The notes beneath the pieces are model-generated. The model made no database searches, was not told where the DNA came from, and was given only the letters and a program-made list of their open reading frames with translations. A stretch of DNA of 64,000 bases from Eubacteriales bacterium (GTDB taxonomy: Bacteria > Bacillota > Clostridia > Lachnospirales > Lachnospiraceae). Made by a program: the position numbers and the translations under genes. Below are positions 27,901 to 36,453 of the stretch, piece after piece (position 1 is the stretch's first letter; each line of letters begins with the position of its first letter). The stretch covers positions 26,480-90,479 of the forward strand of contig JAUNOP010000006.1 of NCBI GenBank assembly GCA_030537135.1, read 5' to 3'.

Positions 27901-29441
27901 CTGGTAAGCTGCTCAATACGGAAGGGAATCGGCACTCTGGGATTTACAAAGGTGGAAAAGCGGTCAATAATCTCTCCGTTTTCTACACGTACAGCGCCGA
28001 TTTCGATAATCTGGCAGGTCAGGGGAGAAAAGCCAGTTGTCTCTATGTCAAACACCACAAAGGAGCCATTCATGGACTGACCCTTGCTGTTTGTCACCAG
28101 CCCCTTCAGATCATCCACAAGATAGGCTTCCATGCCATAGAGAACCTTAAAATCCGAATCCTTTGGGACGCACCCTCCCCAGGCGTCAAAGCAGTGGTTT
28201 GCCTCAGGGAAGGCCTGAACAACGCCGTGATCTGTGATGGCAATGGCCTTGTGTCCCCATTCATAGGCGCGCTTTACCAGAGCCTTGGCGTCTGTGACGC
28301 CGTCCATGTCGCTCATCTTTGTGTGGCAGTGAAGCTCTACCCTTTTCTGCGGACTGGTATCCATACGGGTATGCGTAAAATCAGCAATTTTTTTGATTCC
28401 CACAATCGAGCCTATGGTAAGCTCGCTGTCAAAACGGTCAATCGTGGTCACTCCCTTGATTTTCAGGAAGGCTCCCTTTTTCACATGCTCCTTAATCTCC
28501 GGCACCTGGTCATTATGAAGGAAGAGCTTTATCATGATAGAATCTGTGAAATCCGTAACCGCCAGAATCAGGATGGTCTTCTCATTCCGAATCTGCCGTT
28601 CCTCTGCCTCCATGATCTGACAGCGGATAACCACCTCGCCCATCTCGCCCTTAATGCTCTCCAGCGGAATCGGTTCTTCTTCAAAGTCCTTTCCATATAC
28701 CACGTCAGGATTAGAATCCTTTCTATAAGGACGACGATATTCCCCTTTTTTCTCAAAGCCAGATTTCTGAGAGGGCGCTCTAAAGGGCTGCTCTCTTCCT
28801 GGCTGTTTCTGCTCTATGCCTGCCTTTTCTTTTGCCCCTTCTTCCCTTTCTTCTTTCTTTTTGTGCGCTTTCAGGAGAATCTGCTTTACCTCCTCCTCAA
28901 CCTGAATGGCAGCGTTTTTCCGATAGCGGCTCTCCTCTGTCTGCACATACACTGGCTCAATCTTCAAATCCAGGCCGCACCTGACGCAAAAGACCTTCTC
29001 AAGGTATTCTACCAGAATCTCTCCCTTTTCTCTGGCAATCACAGAATCCGGCATGGTAAGCACCATCTCATTCTCAGAGGGAAATTCTATTTTTGCTCTT
29101 GAAAAAAGGTTGTATTCCAGGCGATTATAGCTCTTAAGCTCCAGAGACATGCTGGAACGGTAGGCGTTCAGAAAATTCTCAGGAGTGTATTGTCTGGACA
29201 GGCAAAATTTCTCAATCATCCGCACCTGCATTTCCATCTGCGGAAAGAACTGATTCTCAATCGCTCTCTCCAGAGCTGTGATATGCTTTTTATGAATCCA
29301 CCGGTCGCTTTTGATATATACCCAAAGTCTGTCCCTCTCTTTATTGCAGGAAACCTTTGTCACCACCACATGCTCCATCAGCTCTCTGAGCTTGTCATCC
29401 ACATTCAGGCTTGGAAAAACATCAAAAAATTCCTTTTCCAT
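24981..29441 (-). CDS. polC: DNA polymerase III alpha subunit, Gram-positive type PolC
   Basis: About 1486 residues, the usual length for PolC, the replicative polymerase of low-GC Gram-positives. Order of parts: N-terminal domains, an OB domain around residues 230-340, a PHP segment (VELHCHTKMSDMDGVTDA), a 3'-5' proofreading exonuclease inserted in it (FDIETTGFSPL, VAHNADFDMSF, HHRAVDDA), the rest of PHP, and the polymerase core with the zinc-binding CPKC...CPHC region and the catalytic PDIDLNFS. The ATG at 29441 is chosen because it starts the conserved part (MEKEFFDV), and AGGAG in the last codons of ispG serves as its ribosome site. A longer frame to 29474 overlaps ispG and is unlikely. 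Confidence 0.97.
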   Translation of the reverse strand: MEKEFFDVFPSLNVDDKLRELMEHVVVTKVSCNKERDRLWVYIKSDRWIHKKHITALERAIENQFFPQMEMQVRMIEKFCLSRQYTPENFLNAYRSSMSLELKSYNRLEYNLFSRAKIEFPSENEMVLTMPDSVIAREKGEILVEYLEKVFCVRCGLDLKIEPVYVQTEESRYRKNAAIQVEEEVKQILLKAHKKKEEREEGAKEKAGIEQKQPGREQPFRAPSQKSGFEKKGEYRRPYRKDSNPDVVYGKDFEEEPIPLESIKGEMGEVVIRCQIMEAEERQIRNEKTILILAVTDFTDSIMIKLFLHNDQVPEIKEHVKKGAFLKIKGVTTIDRFDSELTIGSIVGIKKIADFTHTRMDTSPQKRVELHCHTKMSDMDGVTDAKALVKRAYEWGHKAIAITDHGVVQAFPEANHCFDAWGGCVPKDSDFKVLYGMEAYLVDDLKGLVTNSKGQSMNGSFVVFDIETTGFSPLTCQIIEIGAVRVENGEIIDRFSTFVNPRVPIPFRIEQLTSINDSMVLDAPGIEKVLPSFMEFCEGAVLVAHNADFDMSFIIENLRRLGDEREFTYVDTVGMARFLLPALNRFKLDTVAKAVGVSLAHHHRAVDDAACTAEIFVRFVKMLEEREIFDLDTLNKEGAISENTIKKLPTYHAIILVKNETGRINLYKLVSQSHLKYYNRRPRVPKSVFEKHRDGLIIGSACEAGELYQALLRNAPDTEIARLVNFYDYLEIQPLGNNAFMIADEKNDTVSSEEDLKSLNRRIVELGEQFCKPVVATCDVHFMDPQDEIYRRIIMTGNGFTDADNQAPLYLRTTEEMLKEFEYLGSEKAEEVVITNTNKIADMIEKISPIHPDKFPPVIPDSDKDLREICFKRAHEMYGETLPKIVEERLNKELHSIISNGYAVMYIIAQRLVWKSNEDGYLVGSRGSVGSSLAATMSGITEVNPLPPHYICPKCKYSDFDSPEVRKYSGMAGCDMPDKECPHCHVKMTKEGFDIPFETFLGFKGDKEPDIDLNFSGEYQANAHRYTEVIFGKGQTFKAGTIGTLAEKTAFGYVKNYFEERGQHKRYCEINRIVQGCTGVRRTTGQHPGGIIVLPKGEEIEKFTPVQHPANDVNSDIITTHFDYHSIDGNLLKLDILGHDDPTMIRMLEDVTGISAKTVPLDQPDVMSLFASTKALGITPQDIGGCRLGCLGVPEFGTDFAMQMLIDTKPKYFSDLVRIAGLAHGTDVWLGNAQTLIEQGKATISTAICTRDDIMIYLIGKGVESGQAFTIMESVRKGKGLRPEWEKIMTEHGVPDWYIWSCKKIKYMFPKAHAAAYVMMAYRIAWYKVFQPLAYYAAFFSIRATAFSYELMCMGKERLEFYMDEIKKKGDSASKKEQDTLKDMRVVQEMYARGFSFVPIDLYTAKAHRFQIVDGKLMPALDTIEGLGDKAADAVVEAVKDGPFLSKDDFRNRTKVSKTVIDLMDELRLFGDIPESNQFSLFDFTT

Positions 29442-29448
29442 TTGTGTC

Positions 29449-30510
29449 TTACTCCTGCTCTTCCCAGTGCACAAGCTCCTCCCGAAGGACTCCCAGAAGC
29501 TCGTCCTCAGGAATCGTTCTCACAACCTGCCCATGCTTAATCAGAAGACCGCAGCCTACGCCTCCTGCGATTCCGATGTCTGCCTCTCTGGCCTCTCCGG
29601 GACCATTTACCACACAGCCCATCACAGCCACCTTGATATCGAGCGGAATATCCTGAACCATGTTTTCCACCTTTTCTGCAAGTCCGATAAGGTCAATCTG
29701 GGTTCGTCCGCAGGTAGGACAGGACACTACCTCAATTCCGCCCTTACGAAGGCCGAGTGTCTTGAGGATTCGCTTTGCAGATTTGATTTCCTCCAGAGGC
29801 GCTCCTGTCAGGGATACGCGAATCGTGTCTCCGATTCCCATTCCCAGAATCATTCCAAGTCCCACCGCGGATTTGATATTTCCTGAGTACAAGGTTCCTG
29901 CCTCTGTGATTCCCACATGAAGAGGATAGGGGCTCTGCTCTGCAATCAGCTCGTGCGCCTTGGCACACATCAGCACATCCGAGGATTTGATGCTGATTAC
30001 CAGGTTGTCATACCCCAGCTCCTCGATGATTCTCACCTTGTCCAAGGCGCTCTCCACCAGTCCCTCGGCGCTGACTCCATGGTATTTCTCTACCAGCTCT
30101 TTTTCAAGAGAGCCGCTGTTCACCCCAACGCGGATAGGAATTTTTCTCTCTCTGGCAGCGTCCACAACCGCCCGGATTCTCTCTGTGCTTCCGATATTTC
30201 CCGGATTGATGCGGATTTTGTCTGCTCCATTTTCTATGGCTGCAATGGCAAGCTTATAGTTAAAATGAATGTCCGCCACCAATGGAATATGAATTTGCTT
30301 CTTGATTTCCAAAAGAGCCTCTGCCGCCTCCATGGTAGGCACAGCGCAGCGAATAATGTCGCAGCCTGCTGCCTCCAGCTCCAGAATCTGAGCTACTGTG
30401 GCTTCTATGTCCTCTGTCTTTGTGTTTGTCATAGATTGAATGAGAATCGGATTTCCTCCTCCGATTACCCTTGAGCCGATAGCAATTACCTTTGTATGGT
30501 CTCGATACAT
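29449..30510 (-). CDS. ispG: 4-hydroxy-3-methylbut-2-enyl-diphosphate synthase
   Basis: A 353-residue enzyme of the MEP isoprenoid pathway that reduces ME-cPP to HMBPP using a [4Fe-4S] cluster. The start matches the family (VIAIGSRVIGGGNPILIQSM). Cluster ligands appear as CPTC near residue 262 and GCVVNGPGEA near 297, and the TIM-barrel signature DIHFNYKLA is present. ATG 30510 follows AAGGAGG. The stop is seven bases before the polC start, so the two are translationally close. The gene usually lies with dxr and rseP in Firmicutes; here a TelA-like gene precedes it, and a weak hairpin at 30534-30562 separates them. Confidence 0.96.
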   Translation of the reverse strand: MYRDHTKVIAIGSRVIGGGNPILIQSMTNTKTEDIEATVAQILELEAAGCDIIRCAVPTMEAAEALLEIKKQIHIPLVADIHFNYKLAIAAIENGADKIRINPGNIGSTERIRAVVDAARERKIPIRVGVNSGSLEKELVEKYHGVSAEGLVESALDKVRIIEELGYDNLVISIKSSDVLMCAKAHELIAEQSPYPLHVGITEAGTLYSGNIKSAVGLGMILGMGIGDTIRVSLTGAPLEEIKSAKRILKTLGLRKGGIEVVSCPTCGRTQIDLIGLAEKVENMVQDIPLDIKVAVMGCVVNGPGEAREADIGIAGGVGCGLLIKHGQVVRTIPEDELLGVLREELVHWEEQE

Positions 30511-30533
30511 CTTCTTTTCCTCCTTCTGTCAAA

Positions 30534-30562
30534 CAAAGGGCGGAAGACACTCCCACCCTTTG
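30534..30562 (-). terminator. Weak terminator-like hairpin between telA-like gene and ispG
   Basis: On the minus strand CAAAGGG pairs with CCCTTTG (plus 30556-30562 and 30534-30540) with a 15-base loop and a short TTTG tail. It could be a partial terminator allowing read-through to ispG. Confidence 0.4.
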
Positions 30563-30581
30563 CTTATGCTGTTCCTTACAT

Positions 30582-31727
30582 CTATCTGCGGATTTCCAGC
30601 AGCTTGTTCTTTAATTCGGTCTCCATGCGGCGCATTTCTCTCTCTGCTTCCTGGCGCTTTGCCCGTCCGTCCTGCTGGATCTTGAGCACATCGTCCAGTG
30701 TCTGAATCAGCTCAGCATTTGTCTGCTTAAGCGTCTCCATATCCACAATTCCTCTCTCCGATTCTCTGGCAGTCTCTGTGGAAGCCATATGAAGGGCCTT
30801 TGCATTTCTCTTGAGAAGCTCATTCGTCACATCTGTAACCTCTCTCTGCGCTCTGGCAGCCTCTGTGGAGTGAGCAATGCCGAGCGCCAGAACCATTTGG
30901 CTCTTCCACAGGGGAATGGTGTTGACCAGAGTGGTCTGTATCTTCTCCACCATCATGGTGTTATTGTTCTGAATCAGGCGAATCTGCGGAGCTGTCTGCA
31001 TGGAAATGGTTCTGGTCAAATCCAGGTCATGAAGCTTCTTCTCAAACCGGTTGCACTTGCTGTCCAGGTCATTGGCTGCCTGCGCATCCTCGGCAAGTCC
31101 GGTTCTTCTGGCTCTCTCTACCAGCTCGGCCAGCTTGCCGCTTCGCACCTGAGCCAGCTTTTTTCTTCCTGCCAGAATATACATGGTCAGTTCCTTGTAG
31201 TAGTTCAGGTTCTGCTCATACATCTTGTCCAGGATTGCAGTATCCTTCATAAGGCGCATCTGGTGCTGTGTGAGAGCCTCGCTGATTCTCTCCACATTCA
31301 CCTCTGCCTTATCATAACGAACCTTCATAGTTTCCAGCTTGCTTGCCTGCTTTTTGAAAAAGCCGAAAAAGCCCTTCTGCTCCTCCTCTGCGTCAAACTC
31401 GCGCAGCTCTACCACCATATTGGTGAGCAAATCCCCCACCTCTCCAAGATCCTGTGTGCGCACATTCTCCAGAGTAGCGTCCGAGAAATCCGCCATTTTT
31501 TTCTGCGTTCCTGCCCCATACTGAAGTACCTGATTCGTATTCTCAATATCAATTTTTTCCGCAAAATCATCAATCATTTTCTTTTCCTGGGGAGTCAGCA
31601 CAATCTCCGGCTCTGCCTCCACAGGCTCAGGCTCCCTTTTCACTGTCTCTGCCACCTCTTCCTTTGGTTCCAAATCCGGTTCCAGAGTCAGTGTAGGCAT
31701 GCTTGTAGTTCCCGTCCATTCTTCCAT
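30582..31727 (-). CDS. Toxic anion resistance protein, TelA family
   Basis: A 381-residue helical, cytoplasmic protein of the TelA family (linked to tellurite and other anion resistance; molecular role unclear). Residues 1-60 are acidic and variable. From about residue 65 the family pattern appears (QYGAGTQKKMADFSDATLEN, near LGEVGDLLTNMVVELREFD), with long helices and coiled coils to the end (NAKALHMASTETARESERG). ATG 31727 lies 21 bases after the stop of the XpaC-like gene; this pairing (xpaC-telA) is conserved in Firmicutes. No obvious metal-binding residues are seen, so the name is only a family label. Confidence 0.92.
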   Translation of the reverse strand: MEEWTGTTSMPTLTLEPDLEPKEEVAETVKREPEPVEAEPEIVLTPQEKKMIDDFAEKIDIENTNQVLQYGAGTQKKMADFSDATLENVRTQDLGEVGDLLTNMVVELREFDAEEEQKGFFGFFKKQASKLETMKVRYDKAEVNVERISEALTQHQMRLMKDTAILDKMYEQNLNYYKELTMYILAGRKKLAQVRSGKLAELVERARRTGLAEDAQAANDLDSKCNRFEKKLHDLDLTRTISMQTAPQIRLIQNNNTMMVEKIQTTLVNTIPLWKSQMVLALGIAHSTEAARAQREVTDVTNELLKRNAKALHMASTETARESERGIVDMETLKQTNAELIQTLDDVLKIQQDGRAKRQEAEREMRRMETELKNKLLEIRR

Positions 31728-31748
31728 ATTCTCTTTATCCTTTCCTTA

Positions 31749-33020
31749 TCATTTGCTGCTCTCAAAATCCGAGCCTGTCAGTCCGTCCTGTGCCAGAAGA
31801 GTGTACAGAACAGAAATATCGCTGGATACATCCCAGGCAGTATCCTGGAAAATAGAGTCCAGAAGCTTTTCAAAAGCAATGTTCAAAGTATCCAGCGTTT
31901 CCTCTATCTCCTTTTTGGAGGAGCGGATATTTTCTCCCTGCACAGGCTGTCTGTCCATGTCCGCATAGGCATCCAGAAGCTTTACTGTCATCGGAAGATA
32001 ATAGTCCATCATTTTCTTAAGATCCGGGATAATCTCGGGATGCTCTCTGACTCTCTCAAAAATACGATAAACCAGCTCCTCAATTCTTGAAATCTTCTCT
32101 GACATCTCGATTCCCGGAATATCGTCATTGCACCTGCGAATCTGCGCAAGATACCGATCTCCCTTGTCCAGAACCTCCTGAACCTTTGGGTCTGTCCCGG
32201 AAGCTTTCTTTCTCTGGGCTTCTTCCCTCAGAGCCTCCTCTTCCTTTGCCTTCTTCTGCTGAGCAAGACTTTCCTCCCTCTGCTTCTCTATTGTCTCATA
32301 CTGCTCGTACGTCTCATTGCTGGTGATAAGGCAAGTCTCGGTTCTGTCCACATGTCCTTCCAAAAACCAGCCCTTTGCAATCATGGCCTTGATATCTCTG
32401 CGCACAAATTTTACAGGCTTTCCCACAAAACGGGAAAGCGCCGTGAAGTCTGCATAGGTTTTATCGCCCAGAGCCTTGACATACTTGCGAAAGCGCCCCA
32501 GCCGTCCAAGCTTTTCAATGCCTCCGGCGAGCAGGCCTATCCCGGCAGCCATTCCCACGAACATGATCGCTCCGCCTGCGCCAAAGACTCCTCCTATGCC
32601 CAGAAGCGCGCTCACTGCTGAGCTTACCATAAGGCCGATTCCCATTGAGCCTGTCAGAATTCCTCCAAACACGGTCATAAGGACTCCCTTGGTTCTCTCC
32701 CCGGACATCTTCTGATACAGGGCAGGAACAGTCTTAGGTCCCGGCTCCACTGTCCCATATACCTTCTCCACTGTCTGCTCCTGTCTGTCTCTGAAGGATG
32801 CCTTTTCCCTGTTTCCTGCCATGCCCCTGGTCTCTGTTCTTGTCCGCGGTCTTCCATAGCCCTCCAGAGCTTTCCTTAAGACCTCTCCTCCGCTGTCTAC
32901 AGCCGTATTCAAGGCGTCCTTGATATTTTTATTCAATTCTTCATAATTTTTGGAATCCACAGCCTTCTGAACAATATCCTGAATCTGATTTCCCAAATCA
33001 TAAAAATCCTGATTTTTCAT
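31749..33020 (-). CDS. XpaC-like 5-bromo-4-chloroindolyl phosphate hydrolysis family protein
   Basis: A 423-residue protein with an unstructured N-terminus (about 1-115), two adjacent hydrophobic segments near residues 117-160 (GVLMTVFGGILTGSMGIGL and a following Ala/Gly-rich helix) that should insert in the membrane, and a helical cytosolic C-terminus with a charged coiled coil around 250-290. The layout matches XpaC-type proteins that usually precede telA, as here. The family name is historical; a true phosphatase activity is doubtful and no catalytic motif is visible. ATG 33020 follows AAAGGAG. The last 30 residues end with an acidic Ser-rich tail. Confidence 0.87.
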   Translation of the reverse strand: MKNQDFYDLGNQIQDIVQKAVDSKNYEELNKNIKDALNTAVDSGGEVLRKALEGYGRPRTRTETRGMAGNREKASFRDRQEQTVEKVYGTVEPGPKTVPALYQKMSGERTKGVLMTVFGGILTGSMGIGLMVSSAVSALLGIGGVFGAGGAIMFVGMAAGIGLLAGGIEKLGRLGRFRKYVKALGDKTYADFTALSRFVGKPVKFVRRDIKAMIAKGWFLEGHVDRTETCLITSNETYEQYETIEKQREESLAQQKKAKEEEALREEAQRKKASGTDPKVQEVLDKGDRYLAQIRRCNDDIPGIEMSEKISRIEELVYRIFERVREHPEIIPDLKKMMDYYLPMTVKLLDAYADMDRQPVQGENIRSSKKEIEETLDTLNIAFEKLLDSIFQDTAWDVSSDISVLYTLLAQDGLTGSDFESSK

Positions 33021-33110
33021 CTGTCTCTACTCCTTTCCTAGATTATAATCAACTTTTCTCAAAAATACAAGGAATTTCCTGTAATCAGAAAAGTTTCCTG
33101 ACACAAACAA

Positions 33111-33133
33111 AGAGGCGCCGAAAAAGCGGCGCC
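33111..33133 (-). terminator. Terminator of the SGNH hydrolase gene
   Basis: GGCGCCG (33114-33120) and CGGCGCC (33127-33133) form a GC-rich stem; on the minus strand a T-rich stretch with interruptions follows. It lies 24 bases past the stop codon. Confidence 0.6.
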
Positions 33134-33157
33134 CTTTACCAGAAAGCATTTGTATTA

Positions 33158-34567
33158 TTAATAGTTTTTCTCAATCTGCGTCATCATATAGTTATATATT
33201 TTCTGATAGGTTGCCTGGGAATAATGCAGTCCGTCGAAATATCCAGCATGCTCAACGCTTCTCCAGCCTGTCATTCGCAGGTAGCTACATGTATCAATAA
33301 ACTTGTAGTAATTGTAATTTAACCGATTGCGCAGAATTCTATTAAAGCTTGTAACCTGCGTTTCTGTTTTGGGATATACATTACCTATCATTTCATAATA
33401 CAGTCTCATCATAGCCTCATTAACCGGATTCACAGACATATAATACAAATCACAGTTAAAGTTTTTCAAAGAAGCAGCGATAGAGTTCATGTACTGTGCA
33501 TAACCAAGACCGTTATAGAGATCATTTCCTCCTAGATTAAAAACTATCGCAGATTTCCTTCCTGTGGACGTCTGGTTCTTGTTCAGAGCTTCTATTAAAC
33601 GCTCATAGCCTCCCGGAAGATTTGGAGATGAAGAGTCTCCTCTCAGCCAGCTCAGTCCCATCCCCCCCTCTGCAATGAAAGTAACATTTTGTACATATGG
33701 CTCCAAAAAAGCACTTGCCCTCTTTGTTCTGGAATCTCCTATAATATAAACATGCTGATATTTACTAGGACTCATTAGCTGATTTGCTGCCAGAATCTTT
33801 TCGTCTTCCTGCCGATATTCCACCATATAAAAATCTGACCCATAGGCTGGAATAGATTCTCCTGCAAGATAATCTGGGAAGGTATGCTTTCCTTTTTCAG
33901 CAGACCATCCCAGTATCATTCCCGATTGACTCGCAACAGACGGGAAATCCTCTGTCTCTCCGGCCTTAAGCTTTAGGGTATTATACACGGTTCCATCACC
34001 CCAATACAGCTTTACTGTACGGATAGTCTGACACACCATATAGAAATTCATATTTCCAGTAACTTTGACCTTCTGCTTCTGCTTGTAAGAAGCCTTTTTG
34101 CTGTTCGTCTTATCAGACCAGCCAAGTCCAATACGAGTGGCTGTATTCTTGATAGCCGGAAGGGTCACGCTCTCTCCCTTTACCAGCTGCTTGGAATAGG
34201 CGGCATACTCTGAGCTTCCGTCGTTTGTATAGAATCGAACCGTGTACAGCTTAAACCGATACAGGCAGAATTTCACATTATCTGTAACCTTATAAGAGGC
34301 TCCCATTGCATATTTCTTATTTCCAGAAGAGGATTTTATCACCCAATAGCTTCTATAGCCGGATGCTCCTACTTTAGGGAGCTGTATAACAGTTCCTTTT
34401 TTTACAGTCTTTGCTAATTTCTTATAGGCATTATTGGCCACCACGCCATTTGAGTTTGCGAACGTGACCTTGCATTTTGCAGCGGCCTGCACCGGTGAAT
34501 GCATTATAAAACACGCCAGCAAAATAGCACCCAAAAGCAGCAGGCATCTTTTTCCTATTCGTTCCAT
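33158..34567 (-). CDS. Secreted SGNH/GDSL hydrolase with beta-repeat N-terminus
   Basis: A 469-residue protein with a signal peptide (positive MERIGKR, hydrophobic core, cleavage expected after SPVQA). Residues about 35-260 form three or four beta-rich repeats of InlB/Flg_new character, with a recurring pattern of a strand, VKKGTV or VKGESVTLP, then LGWS. The C-terminal part is an SGNH hydrolase: block I GDSR near residue 275, a Gly in block II (EGGMGLSW), block III GGNDL near 345 and block V DGLHYS near 443. SGNH enzymes act as esterases on sugars, lipids or cell-wall acetyl groups; an envelope glycan is likely here because of the secretion signal and wall-type repeats. No LPXTG anchor is seen. 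ATG 34567 follows AAAGGAG. Confidence 0.88.
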   Translation of the reverse strand: MERIGKRCLLLLGAILLACFIMHSPVQAAAKCKVTFANSNGVVANNAYKKLAKTVKKGTVIQLPKVGASGYRSYWVIKSSSGNKKYAMGASYKVTDNVKFCLYRFKLYTVRFYTNDGSSEYAAYSKQLVKGESVTLPAIKNTATRIGLGWSDKTNSKKASYKQKQKVKVTGNMNFYMVCQTIRTVKLYWGDGTVYNTLKLKAGETEDFPSVASQSGMILGWSAEKGKHTFPDYLAGESIPAYGSDFYMVEYRQEDEKILAANQLMSPSKYQHVYIIGDSRTKRASAFLEPYVQNVTFIAEGGMGLSWLRGDSSSPNLPGGYERLIEALNKNQTSTGRKSAIVFNLGGNDLYNGLGYAQYMNSIAASLKNFNCDLYYMSVNPVNEAMMRLYYEMIGNVYPKTETQVTSFNRILRNRLNYNYYKFIDTCSYLRMTGWRSVEHAGYFDGLHYSQATYQKIYNYMMTQIEKNY

Positions 34568-34759
34568 AAGATTTCTCCTTTCTCAAAGCTCACAAAATCC
34601 CTTTTCCAAGCTTCTTGTCTTTGTAAGCGCCTAACCCCTTTTTCTTCATTATACTTGAAGAAAATAGCAGTTTCAATAGAAAAAAAAATTATCTTTGCCA
34701 AATTTCTCTGCCATGCAAGCAGCAGCTATGACAATTCCGCTTCTTTTTTCATTTTTTGT

Positions 34760-34788
34760 TTGCACTTTTTGCGTAAAAGTTTTACAAT
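34760..34788 (+). promoter_or_regulatory. Promoter of ilvE
   Basis: TTGCAC (34760-34765), a 17-base spacer and TACAAT (34783-34788) on the plus strand. The leader to 34841 is about 45 bases. I see no CodY box matching well in this stretch. Confidence 0.6.
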
Positions 34789-34840
34789 GGTGAACAGTAA
34801 GAAATACCAATATTTTTATAGGTTGATTGGAGGATTTATT

Positions 34841-35866
34841 ATGGAAAAAAAGAACATCGACTGGGGCAATCTGGGCTTTGCCTATGTGAAGACAGACTAT
34901 CGCTATGTATCCAATTATAAGAATGGAGCCTGGGATGAGGGAGGTCTTGTCACTGACGATACCATTACCATAAGTGAATGCGCCTGTGTTCTCCAGTATG
35001 CTCAGACAGTTTTCGAGGGTCTCAAGGCCTATACAACAGAGAAGGGACAGATTGTTACCTTCCGTCCGGATCTGAATGCAGAACGTCTGGAAAGCTCTGC
35101 AAAGCGTCTGCAGATGCCGGTTTTTCCAAAGGATCGCTTTGTTCAGGCAGTCACTGAGACAGTTAAGGCAAACGCAGCTTATGTTCCGCCCTATGGCTCA
35201 GGCGCAACCTTGTACATACGTCCGTTTTTGTTTGGCTCTGATCCTATTATCGGAGTGAAACCAGCCACAGAATATCAGTTCCGCACCTTTACCACTCCTG
35301 TAGGACCCTATTTTAAGGGCGGTGTAAAGCCTCTGACTATCCGTGTCTCTGATTTTGACCGTGCAGCACCTCATGGAACCGGTCACATCAAGGCAGGCCT
35401 TAATTATGCCATGAGCCTTTATGCTATTGTGGATGCTCACAATCAGGGCTATGATGAGAATATGTACCTTGACGCTGCTACCCGTACAAAAGTAGAAGAG
35501 ACAGGCGGAGCCAATTTCCTCTTTGTCACAAAGGACGGCAAGGTTGTCACTCCAAAATCTGACAGTATCCTTCCATCCATCACCCGCCGTTCTCTGATAT
35601 ATGTTGCAAAGGAGTATTTAGGTCTTGAGGCAGAAGAGAGAGAAATCACTCTGGAAGAGGTAAAGGACATGGCAGAGTGCGGACTCTGCGGTACTGCTGC
35701 TGTTATTTCTCCTGTAGGAAAAATTGTAGACCACGGCAGGGAAATCTGCCTGCCAAGCGGCATGACTGAAATGGGACCGATTACCAGAAAGCTCTATGAG
35801 ACGCTGACCGGAATCCAGATGGGACGCATTGAGGCTCCTGAGGGATGGATCCATGTAATCGAATAA
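34841..35866 (+). CDS. ilvE: Branched-chain amino acid aminotransferase
   Basis: A 341-residue fold-type IV PLP aminotransferase that interconverts Leu, Ile and Val with their keto acids. The PLP lysine lies in GHIKAGLNYA near residue 185; the catalytic-loop motif EETGGANFLFV and the CGTAAVISPVG segment are typical of IlvE. The start is ATG 34841 because TTGGAGG precedes it by seven bases; an open frame extends upstream to 34499 but is not homologous. It stands alone between two minus-strand units, with its own promoter and a perfect hairpin terminator after it. Confidence 0.95.
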   Translation: MEKKNIDWGNLGFAYVKTDYRYVSNYKNGAWDEGGLVTDDTITISECACVLQYAQTVFEGLKAYTTEKGQIVTFRPDLNAERLESSAKRLQMPVFPKDRFVQAVTETVKANAAYVPPYGSGATLYIRPFLFGSDPIIGVKPATEYQFRTFTTPVGPYFKGGVKPLTIRVSDFDRAAPHGTGHIKAGLNYAMSLYAIVDAHNQGYDENMYLDAATRTKVEETGGANFLFVTKDGKVVTPKSDSILPSITRRSLIYVAKEYLGLEAEEREITLEEVKDMAECGLCGTAAVISPVGKIVDHGREICLPSGMTEMGPITRKLYETLTGIQMGRIEAPEGWIHVIE

Positions 35867-35882
35867 ATTCCTGACATTAAGA

Positions 35883-35920
35883 CAGCTGTTCTTATGCTTT
35901 CTCAGTCATAAGAACAGCTG
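35883..35920. terminator. Hairpin terminator between ilvE and folA
   Basis: CAGCTGTTCTTATG (35883-35896) and CATAAGAACAGCTG (35907-35920) are perfect complements with a 10-base loop. The tail is weak in T on the plus strand. It serves both convergent genes. Confidence 0.65.
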
Positions 35921-35942
35921 CCCTTGTTCTATGAGTTTCTTT

Positions 35943-36431
35943 TTATTTTCTTTTGTATTTCACAAACGTGTACTCCAGGTCAAAATAGGTCTGTTCCTCG
36001 CTCTCTGCTGCTATCTGCCACTCCTCCATCTCATCCAGATTTGGGAAAAAGTTGTCTGCTGCATAGGTATAATTAATTTTTGTGACATGAGCGGTGTCGC
36101 AGTAAGGAAGCATCTGGTGATAGACGCTGTCTCCGCCAATCACATACACATCCTCTGTGTTATATTTTTTTAATTCCTCCATAAGCGCAGGAATCGAGTG
36201 TATCACAATTGCTCCCCTTACCTGAAATTCCGGATTTTTTGTAAGTACGATATTTGTCCGGTTCTTAAGAGGAAGACCATTGGGAAAGCTTTCCAGAGTC
36301 TTTCTGCCCATCACAACCACCCTGCCTGTTGTCTGGCTCCGAAAAAACTTCATATCCGCCGGTATGCTGACCAGGAGCTTGTTATTCTTCCCGATTCCCC
36401 AGTTTTTATCTGCTGCAACAATTATATTCAT
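35943..36431 (-). CDS. folA: Dihydrofolate reductase
   Basis: A 162-residue enzyme reducing dihydrofolate to tetrahydrofolate with NADPH. It begins MNIIVAADKNWGIG, has the NADPH-binding VVMGRKTLESFP and VYVIGGDSVYHQML motifs, and ends in the FDLEYTFVKYKRK strand. The ATG at 36431 is preceded by AAAGGAGAAAAAAG. An open frame continues upstream to 36509 across the thyA stop but lacks homology. It follows thyA by 22 bases, the standard operon for dTMP synthesis. Confidence 0.96.
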   Translation of the reverse strand: MNIIVAADKNWGIGKNNKLLVSIPADMKFFRSQTTGRVVVMGRKTLESFPNGLPLKNRTNIVLTKNPEFQVRGAIVIHSIPALMEELKKYNTEDVYVIGGDSVYHQMLPYCDTAHVTKINYTYAADNFFPNLDEMEEWQIAAESEEQTYFDLEYTFVKYKRK

Positions 36432-36453
36432 CTTTTTTCTCCTTTTTACAAGC

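Noticed and set aside
27633-29102. 489-residue open frame on the plus strand
   Set aside because: It is antisense to polC, which has full homology; the frame is low-complexity and Cys/His/Leu-rich with no ribosome site.
30789-32090. 433-residue open frame on the plus strand
   Set aside because: Antisense to the telA-like and XpaC-like genes; no homology and His/Leu-rich shadow composition.
34791-34800. TGAACAGTAA word as a second copy of the 142-bp element
   Set aside because: Only this 10-mer is shared; the internal stems and the other end are missing, so it could be chance.
34499-34840. 114-residue N-terminal extension of IlvE
   Set aside because: It has no homology and covers the ilvE promoter; the ribosome site is at 34841.
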